Shown in pieces: positions 52,271 to 61,868 of a stretch of 64,000 nucleotides of DNA. The notes under the pieces are model-generated. The model saw nothing but the letters and a program-made list of their open reading frames with translations. It was not told the DNA's origin and did no database searches. The first letter of the stretch is position 1, and every line of letters begins with the position of its first letter. The stretch is from Massilia sp. Mn16-1_5 (GTDB lineage: Bacteria; Pseudomonadota; Gammaproteobacteria; Burkholderiales; Burkholderiaceae_D), in the NCBI RefSeq assembly GCF_004798585.1, contig NZ_PPXQ01000010.1, forward strand, positions 1 through 64,000. Direction: 5' to 3'. A program made the translations under genes and the position numbers.

Positions 52271-52600
52271 TTAGCGCGGCTGCAGCGCGATCACGGCCAT
52301 CCCGGCCAGCGCCAGCGCCGCACCCGCCGCGTCCCAGCGGCTGAGGTGGATGCCGTCCACGAAACGCAGCCACAGCAGGGCCACCGCGATGTACATCCCG
52401 CCGTAGGCCGCATAGGTGCGGCCGGCGGCGGTTGGGTGCAGGGTCAGCAGCCAGGCGAACAGGGCCAGCGAGGCGGCTGCCGGCAGCAGCAGCCAGATGG
52501 ATTTGCCTTGCTTCAGTACCAGCCAGGGCAGGTAGCAGCCGATGATTTCGGCGAGGGCGGTGAGGGCGAAGAGGGCAGTAAAACGGATCAGGTCCGGCAT
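52271..52600 (-). CDS. YnfA family small membrane protein
   Basis: 109 aa with four membrane helices, the YnfA length. Motifs: [35 protein letters not shown] and [19 protein letters not shown]. It is related in topology to SMR exporters, and some members are implicated in multidrug efflux. It starts five bases after the YCII gene stop, so the two minus-strand genes are probably an operon. Confidence 0.92.
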   Translation of the reverse strand: MPDLIRFTALFALTALAEIIGCYLPWLVLKQGKSIWLLLPAAASLALFAWLLTLHPTAAGRTYAAYGGMYIAVALLWLRFVDGIHLSRWDAAGAALALAGMAVIALQPR

Positions 52601-52605
52601 CCAGG

Positions 52606-52947
52606 TCAGCTTTCAGGATCGTAGTAGAACTCGCGCAGCTCTTGCGCGCAGCGGCAGGCTGCGGCGAGCTTGGCGGCCCATTGTACGGCCACGTCCCTGG
52701 ACGGAAGCTCGAGCACGCAAAAGCCGCCATCGAGCTCTCGTGTTTCGCGGTAGGTCTCGTCTGTGCAGCTGCCGTCCGCTGCGACCATGGCGGGCGCGAC
52801 TTCGGCGTTGATGCCGCCGGCGAAGACGTAGACGCCGGCAGCCTTTGCCTCGCGGATCACCGCACGGGACGCCTCACCGACAGCGGGCATGTCCTCGGCG
52901 GGAACGTTCATCGCACTCGCTGGGAAGGAAATAAGAAATTTGCTCAT
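52606..52947 (-). CDS. YCII-related (DGPF-type) domain protein
   Basis: 113 aa alpha/beta ferredoxin-like protein. It contains the core pattern [13 protein letters not shown] ... [35 protein letters not shown], typical of YCII/DGPF proteins often linked to ECF sigma factors. No sigma factor is adjacent. The ATG at 52947 is favoured over an earlier in-frame start at 52980 on family alignment. It is probably co-transcribed with ynfA. Confidence 0.8.
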   Translation of the reverse strand: MSKFLISFPASAMNVPAEDMPAVGEASRAVIREAKAAGVYVFAGGINAEVAPAMVAADGSCTDETYRETRELDGGFCVLELPSRDVAVQWAAKLAAACRCAQELREFYYDPES

Positions 52948-53085
52948 GAGTCGCTTCTCGGTTGCGAGGTTTACGTACAACAGGTGAGTGGACGCCGGTT
53001 CTGTCGCCGGACACCTGATTATGTCTGTCTTTCATAGTCCTTAAAACTAACGTCAGCCCTGACCCTGACTATTGTCGAATTTCCG

Positions 53086-53388
53086 TTATCGAACGCGACG
53101 TAGCGTGTACATAGGGTTTGTTGCTGTGTTGTGGTCCACAAGCGTGAACGGGATAGATGAGCCCTTCATCATCCCGTCTTTATAAGTGACTTTGACGACG
53201 TTTCCTTTTGTTGTGTAATCGACCTGCTCGATAACACCCATTGTTTCGGTTTCCCCAGGACGGAATGTAATCGTCATCGGGACGATCCCCTCCGCTTTCC
53301 AGGTCCCCTCGAGAGGGCCAGGTGACTGATTACATCCTGTTAAAGCGATCGCTAGAAAAAGCCCCGCTGTAAATTGGTTTCTCATCAT
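53086..53388 (-). CDS. Small putative lipoprotein
   Basis: 100 aa. A lipobox LTGC places the lipidated cysteine at Cys19. The mature part is a short beta-rich domain (GTWKAEGIVPMTITF ... KVTYKDGMMKGSSIPF). The region has noticeably more A/T than the core genes. The gene is followed ten bases upstream (minus strand order) by another small unknown gene, so the pair may be a recent acquisition. Confidence 0.65.
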   Translation of the reverse strand: MMRNQFTAGLFLAIALTGCNQSPGPLEGTWKAEGIVPMTITFRPGETETMGVIEQVDYTTKGNVVKVTYKDGMMKGSSIPFTLVDHNTATNPMYTLRRVR

Positions 53389-53397
53389 TTACCGTTC

Positions 53398-53595
53398 TTA
53401 GCCTGGCGTCTTATGCTTTTGAACAATAGCAGCAATCTCGGCGTCAAGTAACTGCTGCTCATGTTTAAGCTTTCGCACAGCTTTTTGCTGAGCTTCACGC
53501 TGAGTAGCAGCTCCTCGCGGATCGAATTTTCCTCCAAGATAATTAGCCGGATCTTCTTCCGGGAAGTCTTCGAAATATTCTGACCATTCGCCCAT
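53398..53595 (-). CDS. Small charged hypothetical protein, 65 aa
   Basis: 65 aa, MGEWSEYFEDFPEEDPANYL then a Gly-Gly turn and a long charged helix (RKLKHEQQLLDAEIAAIVQKHK). GGAG seven bases before the ATG at 53595 fixes the start. It is acidic at the N-terminus and probably a coiled coil at the C-terminus. Family not recognised. It lies in the same A/T-rich stretch as the small lipoprotein gene. Confidence 0.55.
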   Translation of the reverse strand: MGEWSEYFEDFPEEDPANYLGGKFDPRGAATQREAQQKAVRKLKHEQQLLDAEIAAIVQKHKTPG

Positions 53596-53810
53596 GTTCA
53601 CGCTCCATGTTGACGAGCTTGCGCTCAGATGTATGTAAGCACTGCAGACTAGCCTGATAATTCTTGGCATCGTTGGCTCTAGTGTACAGGACAGGTTTCC
53701 GGAGGGAAACAATATCGGAAGGGCAGCATGCGCTGCTCATGGATATGCTAATGTTGCTTTAGCAATACTTGTATGTCAGCATGGAGAATCACCTCTTGCG
53801 GAACCCATCC

Positions 53811-55880
53811 ATGCACCAGCTTACCCGTCTCGCTCTCGCCAGCACGCTCCTGTGCAGCGCCGCCTTCGCCAGCGCCCAGACCACCGAACCGGAACGCCCT
53901 GCCACGACTTTCCCCTACACGCCCGGCCTGGACGTTAGCGCGATGGACAAGAGCGCCGACCCCTGCGTCGATTTCTACCAGTATGCCTGCGGCGGCTGGA
54001 TGAAGAACAATCCAGTGCCCGCCGACCAGGCGCGCTGGTCGGTGTACAGCAAGCTGGCGCAGGACAACCAGCGCTACCTGTGGGGCATCCTCGACGGGCT
54101 GGCGAAGCAGAAGGAAGGGCGGAGCAGCACCCAGCAGAAGATCGGCGACTATTTCGGCGCCTGCATGGACGAGGGCGCGATCGCCAAGCGCGGCGCCGAG
54201 CCGCTGGCGCCTTTCCTGAACCAGATCGAAGGCATGGCTTCCACCCGCGAACTGCCGCGCGTGCTGGCCGGGCTGCAGCTGGCGCTCTCGAGCGAAGCCT
54301 TCTTCTTCGGCTTCAGCTCGAACCAGGACTTCGGCGATTCGACCCGTGTGATCGCCTTTGCCAGCGGCGGCGGACTCGGCTTGCCGGACCGCGACTATTA
54401 CCTCAAAACGGACAAGCGTTCGAAAGACATCCGCGACAAGTACGAAGCCCATATCCGTACCATGTTCGGGCTGATCGGCGAATCGCCGGAAACCGCAAAA
54501 CGTTCGGCCGCGACCGTGATGCGTTTGGAAACCGCGCTAGCCCAGGCCTCGCTGACCCGCGTCGACAAGCGCGACCCCTATAAACTGTTCCACAAGACCG
54601 ACCTGAAGGGCCTGCAGGCGATGACGCCCGGCTTCGACTGGAAGACGTATCTGGCCGCCGTCGGCCAGCCGGGTCTCAAAACGTTCAATGTCACCGAGCC
54701 GAAGTTCATGAAGGCGTTCGGCAAACAGCTGCGCAGCAACGATCTCGCTGCGATCAAGACCTATCTGCGCTGGCACGTAATGAAGGAATTGTCGCCGGTG
54801 CTGGCGCCGCAATTCGACCAGCCGCACTTCGCCTTCTTCAGTCAGACCCTGCGCGGCGTCGAGAAGCAGCCGCCACGCTGGAAGCGCTGCGTGCAACTGG
54901 TCGATGCGCAGCTGGGCGAAGCGCTGGGCCAGGAATTCGTCAGCCGCGCGTTTTCTCCCGAGCTGAAGGCGAAGTCGCTGCACATGACGCGCCAGGTCGA
55001 GGAGGCGATGGCCAAGGACATCGATTCGCTCGCCTGGATGAGTCCCGACACCAAGAAGCGCGCCCACGAAAAGCTCGACGCGATCGTCAACAAGATCGGC
55101 TATCCGGATACCTGGCGCGACTATTCGGCCTTCGAGGTACGTCCGAACGACTTCACCGGCAATGCGATCCGCGGCACGCAATTCGAAAACCGGAGACAAC
55201 TGGCCAAGATCGGCAAGCCGCTCGACCGCAGCGAGTGGCTGATGACGCCGCCGACGGTGAACGCCTATTTCAATCCGCAGATGAACGACATCAACTTCCC
55301 GGCCGGCGTGCTGCAGCCGCCGCTGTTCGATCCGAAGATGGACGATGCGCCGGGCTATGGCAACACGGGCGGCACCATCGGCCACGAGCTGACCCACGCT
55401 TTTGACGACGAGGGGCGCCAGTTCGATGCGAAGGGGAACCTGAAAGACTGGTGGACCAAGAAGGACGCGAAGGAATTCACCGACCGCGCCCAGTGCATCG
55501 TCGACCAGTACGCGGGCTACACGGTGGTGGACGACATCAAGATCAACAGCAAGCTGACCCTGGGCGAGGACGTGGCCGACCTGGGCGGCCTGATCCTGGG
55601 CTGGATGGCGTGGAAGACGCAGATGGCGAGCATGCCGCAGCAGGCGCAGGCTCCGCGTGACGGCTTGAGCCCGGAACAGCGTTTCTTTGTCGGCTACGCG
55701 CAATGGGCCTGCGAAAATGATCGCCCGGAAAACCTGCGTGTGACCGCCATGACCGATCCTCACTCGCCGGGCAAGTACCGGGTCAACGGCGTTGTCGTCA
55801 ACATGCCGGAGTTCGAGAAGGCATTTTCCTGCAAGCCGGGCCAGCCGATGGCCGCGGTAAAGCGCTGCCGCGTCTGGTAA
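53811..55880 (+). CDS. M13-family (neprilysin/PepO-like) metallopeptidase
   Basis: 689 aa with a signal peptide (MHQLTRLALASTLLCSAAFA). The zinc motif is GHELTHAFDD (His525, Glu526, His529) and the third ligand lies in GEDVADLGG. NAYFNPQMNDINFPAGVLQPP is the substrate-binding NAYY-like loop. The family clips small peptides in the periplasm. Earlier in-frame starts exist (53781 and a TTG at 53769), but the signal peptide begins at 53811. Confidence 0.92.
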   Translation: MHQLTRLALASTLLCSAAFASAQTTEPERPATTFPYTPGLDVSAMDKSADPCVDFYQYACGGWMKNNPVPADQARWSVYSKLAQDNQRYLWGILDGLAKQKEGRSSTQQKIGDYFGACMDEGAIAKRGAEPLAPFLNQIEGMASTRELPRVLAGLQLALSSEAFFFGFSSNQDFGDSTRVIAFASGGGLGLPDRDYYLKTDKRSKDIRDKYEAHIRTMFGLIGESPETAKRSAATVMRLETALAQASLTRVDKRDPYKLFHKTDLKGLQAMTPGFDWKTYLAAVGQPGLKTFNVTEPKFMKAFGKQLRSNDLAAIKTYLRWHVMKELSPVLAPQFDQPHFAFFSQTLRGVEKQPPRWKRCVQLVDAQLGEALGQEFVSRAFSPELKAKSLHMTRQVEEAMAKDIDSLAWMSPDTKKRAHEKLDAIVNKIGYPDTWRDYSAFEVRPNDFTGNAIRGTQFENRRQLAKIGKPLDRSEWLMTPPTVNAYFNPQMNDINFPAGVLQPPLFDPKMDDAPGYGNTGGTIGHELTHAFDDEGRQFDAKGNLKDWWTKKDAKEFTDRAQCIVDQYAGYTVVDDIKINSKLTLGEDVADLGGLILGWMAWKTQMASMPQQAQAPRDGLSPEQRFFVGYAQWACENDRPENLRVTAMTDPHSPGKYRVNGVVVNMPEFEKAFSCKPGQPMAAVKRCRVW

Positions 55881-55901
55881 GAAACGGCATTCGATACAAA
55901 G

Positions 55902-55938
55902 AAAGCCCGCAGGCCATAAGCGGCCCGCGGGCTTTTTC
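55902..55938 (+). terminator. Rho-independent terminator of the M13 peptidase gene
   Basis: A 12-position stem with one mismatch (AGCCCGCAGGCC / GGCCCGCGGGCT, 55904-55915 / 55922-55933), followed by TTTTT. It can also serve the convergent SRPBCC gene, since the minus strand continues into a short T-rich run. Confidence 0.85.
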
Positions 55939-55952
55939 AATGGTACAAGCGC

Positions 55953-56498
55953 TTAGTGCTGGTCGATCTTGCCGCGCCACGAACCGGTTTCGGAACCGCG
56001 CTTCTCCAGCATTTCCTTGTAGTTCTGCAGGTTGGCACGGGTTTCCATGCGGACCGCGCCGAAGGCGTCGCCGATGGCTTCCAGCGCGCCGTCGGGCTGG
56101 TAATCCATCTGCAGGGTCACGCGGGTGACGTTGTCCGAGATTTTGTGGAAGGTCACCACGCCGGCATTCTGCACGCCGCCGATGCTGCGCCAGGCGATGC
56201 GTTTATCAGGGATCTGCTCGGTGATTTCCGCATCCCATTCCTTGTCCTCGCCGGCGACGTTCGCCTTCCAGTGCAGGCGCTTGTCGTCGAGCTGGCGGAT
56301 TTCCTTCACGCTCTTCATGAACTGCGGGAAATCTTCGAACTGGGTGAACTGGTTGTAGGCGGTGCGCAGAGGCACGTTGACTTCGATCGCTTCGATGATC
56401 GACGAGTCGCCATTCTGGGTGCGGCTCTTTTTCATTTGCTTCGACAGCATCAGTCCGCCGACAGCCAGTGCGGCGACAGTCACGACTCGGTTCAGCAT
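55953..56498 (-). CDS. SRPBCC (polyketide-cyclase-like) family protein
   Basis: 181 aa. An N-terminal hydrophobic helix (1-20) is followed by a START/SRPBCC domain (about 30-165): IEVNVPLRTAYNQFTQFEDFPQFMKSVKEIRQLDDKRLHWKA is the usual opening of the COG5637 group. The ATG at 56498 has AAAGGAG before it. The role is unknown; relatives bind hydrophobic ligands. Confidence 0.85.
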   Translation of the reverse strand: MLNRVVTVAALAVGGLMLSKQMKKSRTQNGDSSIIEAIEVNVPLRTAYNQFTQFEDFPQFMKSVKEIRQLDDKRLHWKANVAGEDKEWDAEITEQIPDKRIAWRSIGGVQNAGVVTFHKISDNVTRVTLQMDYQPDGALEAIGDAFGAVRMETRANLQNYKEMLEKRGSETGSWRGKIDQH

Positions 56499-56883
56499 AG
56501 GTTTCTCCTTTAGTAACAGCGACAGAGGGGCACGCGCATGCACGCGTATTTGTCGTTAAGTTAAGCGAATTTCTGAACAGGTGGCGCGCGGGAGAGATGT
56601 CGCTCATTACTGCTGAGTTAAATGAAGATATTGGAAGATGGAGTGGTGTTGTAAATTTTTGGCTGGAAAATGCTCATGCTTTGCGCATGCGAAATTGACG
56701 AATTCGAGGATATGGCAGCGTCGCAACAAGAACGTCCGCGTGCCCATCAGGCGCCTGACAAATACGCCGTAAATGAAATAATCTTTCAATCTTGGGCCTG
56801 CTTTGAAATTTCCTGTCACAGCTCTTCAGTGTTGTAGCGAGACTGGATGGGCATACAGTAGATCCCGGCGCTATAATGACCGC
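56499..56883. other. 385-base intergenic region before uvrD
   Basis: A/T-richer than the surroundings. It holds the promoters for the divergent SRPBCC and uvrD genes. I see no convincing gene or structured RNA in it. Confidence 0.5.
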
Positions 56884-59196
56884 ATGAATCTCCTTCACAA
56901 CCTTAATCCCGAACAATTGGCAGCCGTTACGCTGCCCAACCAAAGCGCGCTGATCCTCGCCGGCGCCGGTTCGGGCAAGACCCGCGTGCTGACGACCCGT
57001 ATTGCCTGGCTGCTCCAGACCGGGCAAGTGAGCCCGGCCGGCATCATGGCGGTGACCTTTACCAACAAGGCGGCGAAGGAGATGCTGACCCGTCTGTCCA
57101 CCATGCTTCCCGTGAACACGCGCGGCATGTGGATCGGCACCTTCCACGGCCTGTGCAATCGCCTGCTGCGTACGCATTACCGCGACGCCGCACTGCCGCA
57201 ATCCTTTCAGATCCTCGACTCGCAGGATCAGCTGTCGATGATCAAGCGCCTGCTGAAGGCAGCCAATGTCGACGATGAAAAATATCCGGCCAAGAACCTG
57301 ATGTACTTCATCAACAACGCGAAGGACCAGGGCCTGCGCGCCGGCCAATTGGAGGCCTACGATCCGATCGAGCGCAAGATGGTCGAGCTCTACGAGCTCT
57401 ACGACCAGCAATGCCAGAAAGAGGGCGTGGTCGATTTCGCCGAACTGCTGCTGCGCGCCTATGAGCTGCTGTCGCGCAATGCGCCGCTGCGTCAGCATTA
57501 CCAGATGCGTTTCAAGCACGTGCTGGTCGACGAGTTCCAGGATACCAATGATCTGCAATATAACCTGCTGAAACTGCTGGCCGGCTATGGCGAGCAGGTC
57601 GGCGGTGCCATCTTCGCCGTCGGCGACGACGACCAGAGCATCTATGCCTTCCGCGGCGCCAACGTCGGCAACATGTCGGCTTTCGAGCGCGACTTCCAGG
57701 TCAAGAACCTGATCAAGCTGGAGCAGAACTACCGCTCGCACGGCCACATCCTCGACAGCGCCAACTACCTGATCGCCAACAACCAAAAGCGTCTTGGTAA
57801 AAACCTGCGCACGGACGCGGGGCAGGGCGAGCCGGTGCGCATCTACGAGGCCTCCTCGGATCTCGAAGAGGCGCAATGGATCATCGAGGAAGCGAAAAGC
57901 CTGATGGCCGAAGGCCTGGAGCGCAAGGAAATCGCCATCCTCTACCGCTCGAACGCGCAAAGCCGCGTCATCGAGCACGCGCTGTTCGCGGCCGGCATCC
58001 CCTATACCGTGTACGGCGGCCTGCGCTACTTCCAGCGTGCCGAGGTCAAGCATGCGATTGCCTATCTGCAGCTGATGGACAATCCGCACAACGATTCGGC
58101 CTTCCTGCGCGTCGTGAATTTCCCGACCCGCGGCATCGGCGTGCGCTCGATCGAGCAGCTTCAAATGGCGGCCGACACCTACGGCATTTCGCTGTACGCG
58201 GCCGTGCCCTACATGACCGGCAAGGCCGGGACCTCGCTCGGCGGTTTCGTGAAACTGATCGAGGGCGCGCGCTTCGAGACCCAGCAATTGGCGCTGCCGG
58301 AAATGGTGCGCGTCGTGCTCGAGCGCAGCAACCTGCTCACGCACTACGCCAACGAAAAGGAAGGCGCCGACCGCATCGAAAACCTCGAGCAGATGGTCAA
58401 CGCGGCGACCCAGTTCGTGCAGGAAGAAGGTTTTGGACAGGGCGCCCCGGCCCACCTGGGTCCGCCGTCTCAGGCGCAGGCGGGCGATGCGGTCGTCTAC
58501 CAGGACGGCATCGAGATCATGGATGCCGACACGCCGCTGCCGCAAGTCATGTCGCCGCTGTCCGCTTTCCTTGCCCACGCTTCGCTGGAAGCGGGCGATG
58601 CACAGGCCCAGGCGGGCCAGGACGCGATGCAGCTGATGACGGTGCACTCGGCCAAGGGCCTGGAATTCGACGCGGTCTTTATTACCGGACTCGAAGAGGG
58701 CTTGTTCCCGCACGAAACCAGCTCGCGCGAGGCCGATGGCGTGGACGAGGAACGGCGCCTGATGTACGTGGCGATCACGCGCGCCCGCAAGCGTCTCTAC
58801 ATGAGCTTTACCCAGCAGCGCATGCTGCACGGCCAGACCCGCTTCAACATGAAGTCGCGCTTCTTCGACGAGCTGCCCGAGGAATCGCTCAAGTGGCTGT
58901 CGCCGCGCGTGCAAAGTAACTGGTTCGCCAACAAGAAATCGACGACGGCCTGGGACGACGCCGCCTTCCGCAATGCCGGCAGCGACAACAAGATCGCCCA
59001 GCAGATCACCCAGAAGTCGGGCGGCGGCTCCGGCTGGCGCATCGGCGAAGCGGTGGCGCACGCCAAGTTCGGCGAAGGCGTGATCGTGAATATCGAAGGC
59101 GGGGCAGGGGCGGCGCGCGCGCAGATCAATTTCGGCGCGGCGGGGATGAAGGTGCTGGATTTGTCGGTGGCGAAGCTGGAGCGAGTCAGCCGCTGA
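56884..59196 (+). CDS. uvrD: UvrD-type DNA helicase II
   Basis: 770 aa superfamily 1A helicase. Walker A is AGAGSGKT (26-33), motif II is DEFQDTN, then GDDDQSIYAFRGA, LEQNYRS, TVHSAKGLEFDAVFITGLEEG and VAITRARKRLY. The C-terminal extension has the UvrD/PcrA-type Tudor-like end. It unwinds DNA in excision and mismatch repair. The ATG at 56884 gives the canonical MNLLHNLNPEQ. Confidence 0.95.
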   Translation: MNLLHNLNPEQLAAVTLPNQSALILAGAGSGKTRVLTTRIAWLLQTGQVSPAGIMAVTFTNKAAKEMLTRLSTMLPVNTRGMWIGTFHGLCNRLLRTHYRDAALPQSFQILDSQDQLSMIKRLLKAANVDDEKYPAKNLMYFINNAKDQGLRAGQLEAYDPIERKMVELYELYDQQCQKEGVVDFAELLLRAYELLSRNAPLRQHYQMRFKHVLVDEFQDTNDLQYNLLKLLAGYGEQVGGAIFAVGDDDQSIYAFRGANVGNMSAFERDFQVKNLIKLEQNYRSHGHILDSANYLIANNQKRLGKNLRTDAGQGEPVRIYEASSDLEEAQWIIEEAKSLMAEGLERKEIAILYRSNAQSRVIEHALFAAGIPYTVYGGLRYFQRAEVKHAIAYLQLMDNPHNDSAFLRVVNFPTRGIGVRSIEQLQMAADTYGISLYAAVPYMTGKAGTSLGGFVKLIEGARFETQQLALPEMVRVVLERSNLLTHYANEKEGADRIENLEQMVNAATQFVQEEGFGQGAPAHLGPPSQAQAGDAVVYQDGIEIMDADTPLPQVMSPLSAFLAHASLEAGDAQAQAGQDAMQLMTVHSAKGLEFDAVFITGLEEGLFPHETSSREADGVDEERRLMYVAITRARKRLYMSFTQQRMLHGQTRFNMKSRFFDELPEESLKWLSPRVQSNWFANKKSTTAWDDAAFRNAGSDNKIAQQITQKSGGGSGWRIGEAVAHAKFGEGVIVNIEGGAGAARAQINFGAAGMKVLDLSVAKLERVSR

Positions 59197-59204
59197 CGAT
59201 GGAT

Positions 59205-59305
59205 GCATGGTGGGCACGGGGCGCCCACCCTACAACTGAATTGGGGATATGGTGGGCACGGGGCGCCCACCCTACTGTAGGGTGGGCGCCCCGTGCCCAC
59301 CATGC
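59205..59305. repeat. Triple GTGGGCACGGGG repeat with a perfect hairpin, site 5
   Basis: Three copies of ATGGTGGGCACGGGGCGCCC + ACCCTAC lie in a row: 59207-59233 (direct), 59249-59275 (direct) and 59277-59303 (inverted). The last two form a perfect 27-bp inverted repeat with a single-base centre. This is the densest site of the palindrome family and lies just after uvrD. Confidence 0.85.
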
Positions 59306-59312
59306 GTTACCA

Positions 59313-60092
59313 TCACTTGTCGAGATTGACGCGCCCCGCACCCGCCTGCACCGGCTTCCCGAAGATCTGCCGATACCCCGCATACATCGCGCACTGCAGC
59401 AGCAGCACGAACAGGAACAGCAGCCACATCACCAGCACCCTGCCGAACATCGAGCCGCCCATGATGAGCTGGATCACGACGGTAAAGGCCAGCAGCAGGC
59501 CGAACCAGCTCAACAGCATCACGATGAAGACGCGCGCGCTCTTGAGGACGGCGAAGAAGCTGTAGAAGATCGCCTTGCCCGGCTTCATGCCCTGCCAGTA
59601 GAGCAGGGGCGCGGCGAAGGACAATGCGATCAGCACGCTCGCGTTCAGGGCCGACAGCGCGAACATCTTGACGAATTCCCAGCCCGCCACTGCCGGCACC
59701 TGTTTCGGATCGGCCGGCTGCACGACTTGCCGGAGCTGGTCGAGGTCGACCGCGAAGCGCGCCAGCAAGGTCAGCAGCACCGACACCACGAGATAGATCA
59801 GTCCGATCTTGCACAACTGCGCCAGCACCGGCTTGCGGAAGCCCGTCATCAGCACCACCGGCGTGACGCGTTCGCCGTTCTCGATCATCAGGCAGGCCTG
59901 CATGAAGGCCATCGAGAACGAGGGAATCAGCACGATGGCCAGCAGTGTGCCGAGCAGGGGCACCGAGCCGATCAGCAGGCTGAACAGGATGTTGGCAAAC
60001 AGCAGGGTCGTCAGCGCGGCAGGTTGTTTGCGGAACAGGCCGGTACCTTGCTTCAGCCAGTTCCAGCCGGTAATTGCGGGCATGTTGTTCAT
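59313..60092 (-). CDS. BPSS1780 family membrane protein
   Basis: 259 aa with six membrane helices. It has the family start [29 protein letters not shown] and the late [22 protein letters not shown]. The function is unknown; the family is restricted mostly to betaproteobacteria. Its ATG overlaps the thrB stop by four bases, so the two are co-transcribed. Confidence 0.9.
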   Translation of the reverse strand: MNNMPAITGWNWLKQGTGLFRKQPAALTTLLFANILFSLLIGSVPLLGTLLAIVLIPSFSMAFMQACLMIENGERVTPVVLMTGFRKPVLAQLCKIGLIYLVVSVLLTLLARFAVDLDQLRQVVQPADPKQVPAVAGWEFVKMFALSALNASVLIALSFAAPLLYWQGMKPGKAIFYSFFAVLKSARVFIVMLLSWFGLLLAFTVVIQLIMGGSMFGRVLVMWLLFLFVLLLQCAMYAGYRQIFGKPVQAGAGRVNLDK

Positions 60093-61054
60093 TCTTGAGG
60101 GAGCAGGCGCGGTGCGGGCGTGGCGATGCGCTCGCGCAGGATGCGTTCGAAATGGGTGGGATCGTGCGGCGTCAGCAGCTCGGCTTCACGTGGTGCATAA
60201 AAATCGTACAGGCGCGACAGCCAGAAGCGCAGCGCCGCGGCGCGCAGCATCGGCTGCCAGGCGGCTTCCTCCTCGGCCGTGAATGGACGCACGGCACGGT
60301 AGGCGGCCAGCAGCGCATTCACGCGCGCCGTATCGAGCACACCGCTGCCCTGATCGATGCACCAGTCGTTGACGGTCACGGCCAGGTCGAACAGCCAGGT
60401 ATCGACGCCGGCAAAATAAAAGTCGAAGCAGCCCGTCAGCTTTTCGCCGACGAACATCACGTTATTGCGGAACAGGTCGGCGTGGACCGGGCCGCGCGGC
60501 AGTTGCGCATAGGTGGCGCCGGCGGCGAAGTCCGCCTGGAAAGCCACTTCGCTTCGCAAGAGCTGGGCATTCTCGGGCGTGAGATGCGACAGCACTTGCG
60601 GCATCGTCGCCTGCCACCAGTCGAGTCCACGCAAATTCGGCTGCTGCAGCGGGAAGTCGGCGGCGGCCAGGTGCATGCGCGCCAGCATCGCGCCGACATC
60701 CGCGCAGTGCACCGGCTGCGGATCCATCTGCGAGGCGCCCTCGAGCTTGCTGACGATGGCGGCCGGTTTGCCGCGCAGCGGCACCACCAGTTCTCCCTGC
60801 GCGTTGGCGACTGGCGCCGGCACCGGAATGCCGCGCTCGGCCAGGTGACGCATGAGTTGCAGGTAGAAGGGCAGCTGGTCGAAATTCAGGTTCTCGAATA
60901 CCGTCAGGACATATTCGCCGCGCTCGGTCGTCAGGAAGAAATTACTGTTTTCGATGCCGGAGGCAATGCCTTTAAGGGCCACTGCTTGGCCGAGGGGAAA
61001 CTGTTCCATCCACTGGGTGAGATCATCCAGTGTTACCGCGGTGAAAACTGCCAT
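60089..61054 (-). CDS. thrB: Homoserine kinase (choline-kinase-like type)
   Basis: 321 aa of the aminoglycoside-phosphotransferase fold, the ThrB type found in Pseudomonas and betaproteobacteria, not the GHMP type of E. coli. It begins [16 protein letters not shown]. The catalytic loop is [11 protein letters not shown], and the metal-site aspartate lies in [19 protein letters not shown]. It phosphorylates homoserine in threonine synthesis. The ATG at 61054 is chosen on the family N-terminus. Confidence 0.95.
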   Translation of the reverse strand: MAVFTAVTLDDLTQWMEQFPLGQAVALKGIASGIENSNFFLTTERGEYVLTVFENLNFDQLPFYLQLMRHLAERGIPVPAPVANAQGELVVPLRGKPAAIVSKLEGASQMDPQPVHCADVGAMLARMHLAAADFPLQQPNLRGLDWWQATMPQVLSHLTPENAQLLRSEVAFQADFAAGATYAQLPRGPVHADLFRNNVMFVGEKLTGCFDFYFAGVDTWLFDLAVTVNDWCIDQGSGVLDTARVNALLAAYRAVRPFTAEEEAAWQPMLRAAALRFWLSRLYDFYAPREAELLTPHDPTHFERILRERIATPAPRLLPQE

Positions 61055-61127
61055 GGTGCGAGAGGGCTTGAAAGTCTGAAGGGTAAGAGTCCGGGCGTGC
61101 GGGCGCAAGCGCCCGCCGGGCGGTTGA

Positions 61128-61691
61128 TTAGCGGGTCGAGGTTTGCGGCGGCAGCGGCGGTGGCGGCGGAATATCGGCCGGCTTCGTCATCGGGACGGTT
61201 GCCGGCGGTACCTTGCCGACTGGCGCACCATTGACCCCGAGCGCGCTGGCCGTCGCCGTGCCCGGCCCGGTGGTGCCGGCTGCAGCCGCAGCGGCGGCGG
61301 CCTCGGCCTCGGCAGCCGCTTTGCGCTTGCCGTTGAGGTCGAATTCCATCACCTGCCATTGCGGCGCGCGGAAGGCGCTGCTCTGGGCATCGCCCGGCAC
61401 CGCATTACCAGCAGGCACGTTTGGCTTCAGGGTGTAGCGGCTGGGGCCACTCTGGACTTCGACTTCGGTGACCTGTCCGTTACTGCGCTTTTCCCGGATC
61501 TGGGTGCCGCGGCGCGGTTCGACGTTCGTCGCCGGACCTTCCTGCTCGATGCGTTCGGTCTGGGTTTGCCCGGTGCCAGCCGGCGCCGGGGCCGGCGAGG
61601 TCTGTCCCGTTTGGGCCGTTTGTGCGTACACTGCGCCGGCGCAGGCGAGGAGGGCGATCGACAGGGTCAGGCGGGGAAATGTGCGCGGCAT
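61128..61691 (-). CDS. DUF2782 domain-containing secreted protein
   Basis: 187 aa with a signal peptide (1-23, ending VYA). The DUF2782 core is at about 40-85: [36 protein letters not shown]. The rest is low-complexity: an Ala-rich stretch ([15 protein letters not shown]) and a Pro-rich C-terminus (PPPPPLPP). The ATG at 61691 is preferred over the GTG at 61700 because AGGTGA is spaced for it. It is divergent from polA and upstream of thrB. Confidence 0.88.
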   Translation of the reverse strand: MPRTFPRLTLSIALLACAGAVYAQTAQTGQTSPAPAPAGTGQTQTERIEQEGPATNVEPRRGTQIREKRSNGQVTEVEVQSGPSRYTLKPNVPAGNAVPGDAQSSAFRAPQWQVMEFDLNGKRKAAAEAEAAAAAAAAGTTGPGTATASALGVNGAPVGKVPPATVPMTKPADIPPPPPLPPQTSTR

Positions 61692-61868
61692 GATGGTCAC
61701 CTAATATCGTTTGAACCATTGTAACAAACACAGTGCCTCCCGGTGGAAAGTACGACGTCTGTCCCCATATTGAACTGAGTAGTAAGGCTCCTGTTGTGTT
61801 TTTCCCATGCCGGATTCTGCGATAATGGCCCCTCATTTGGCTTATTGCCGGCTTCACCCATCATTCCT

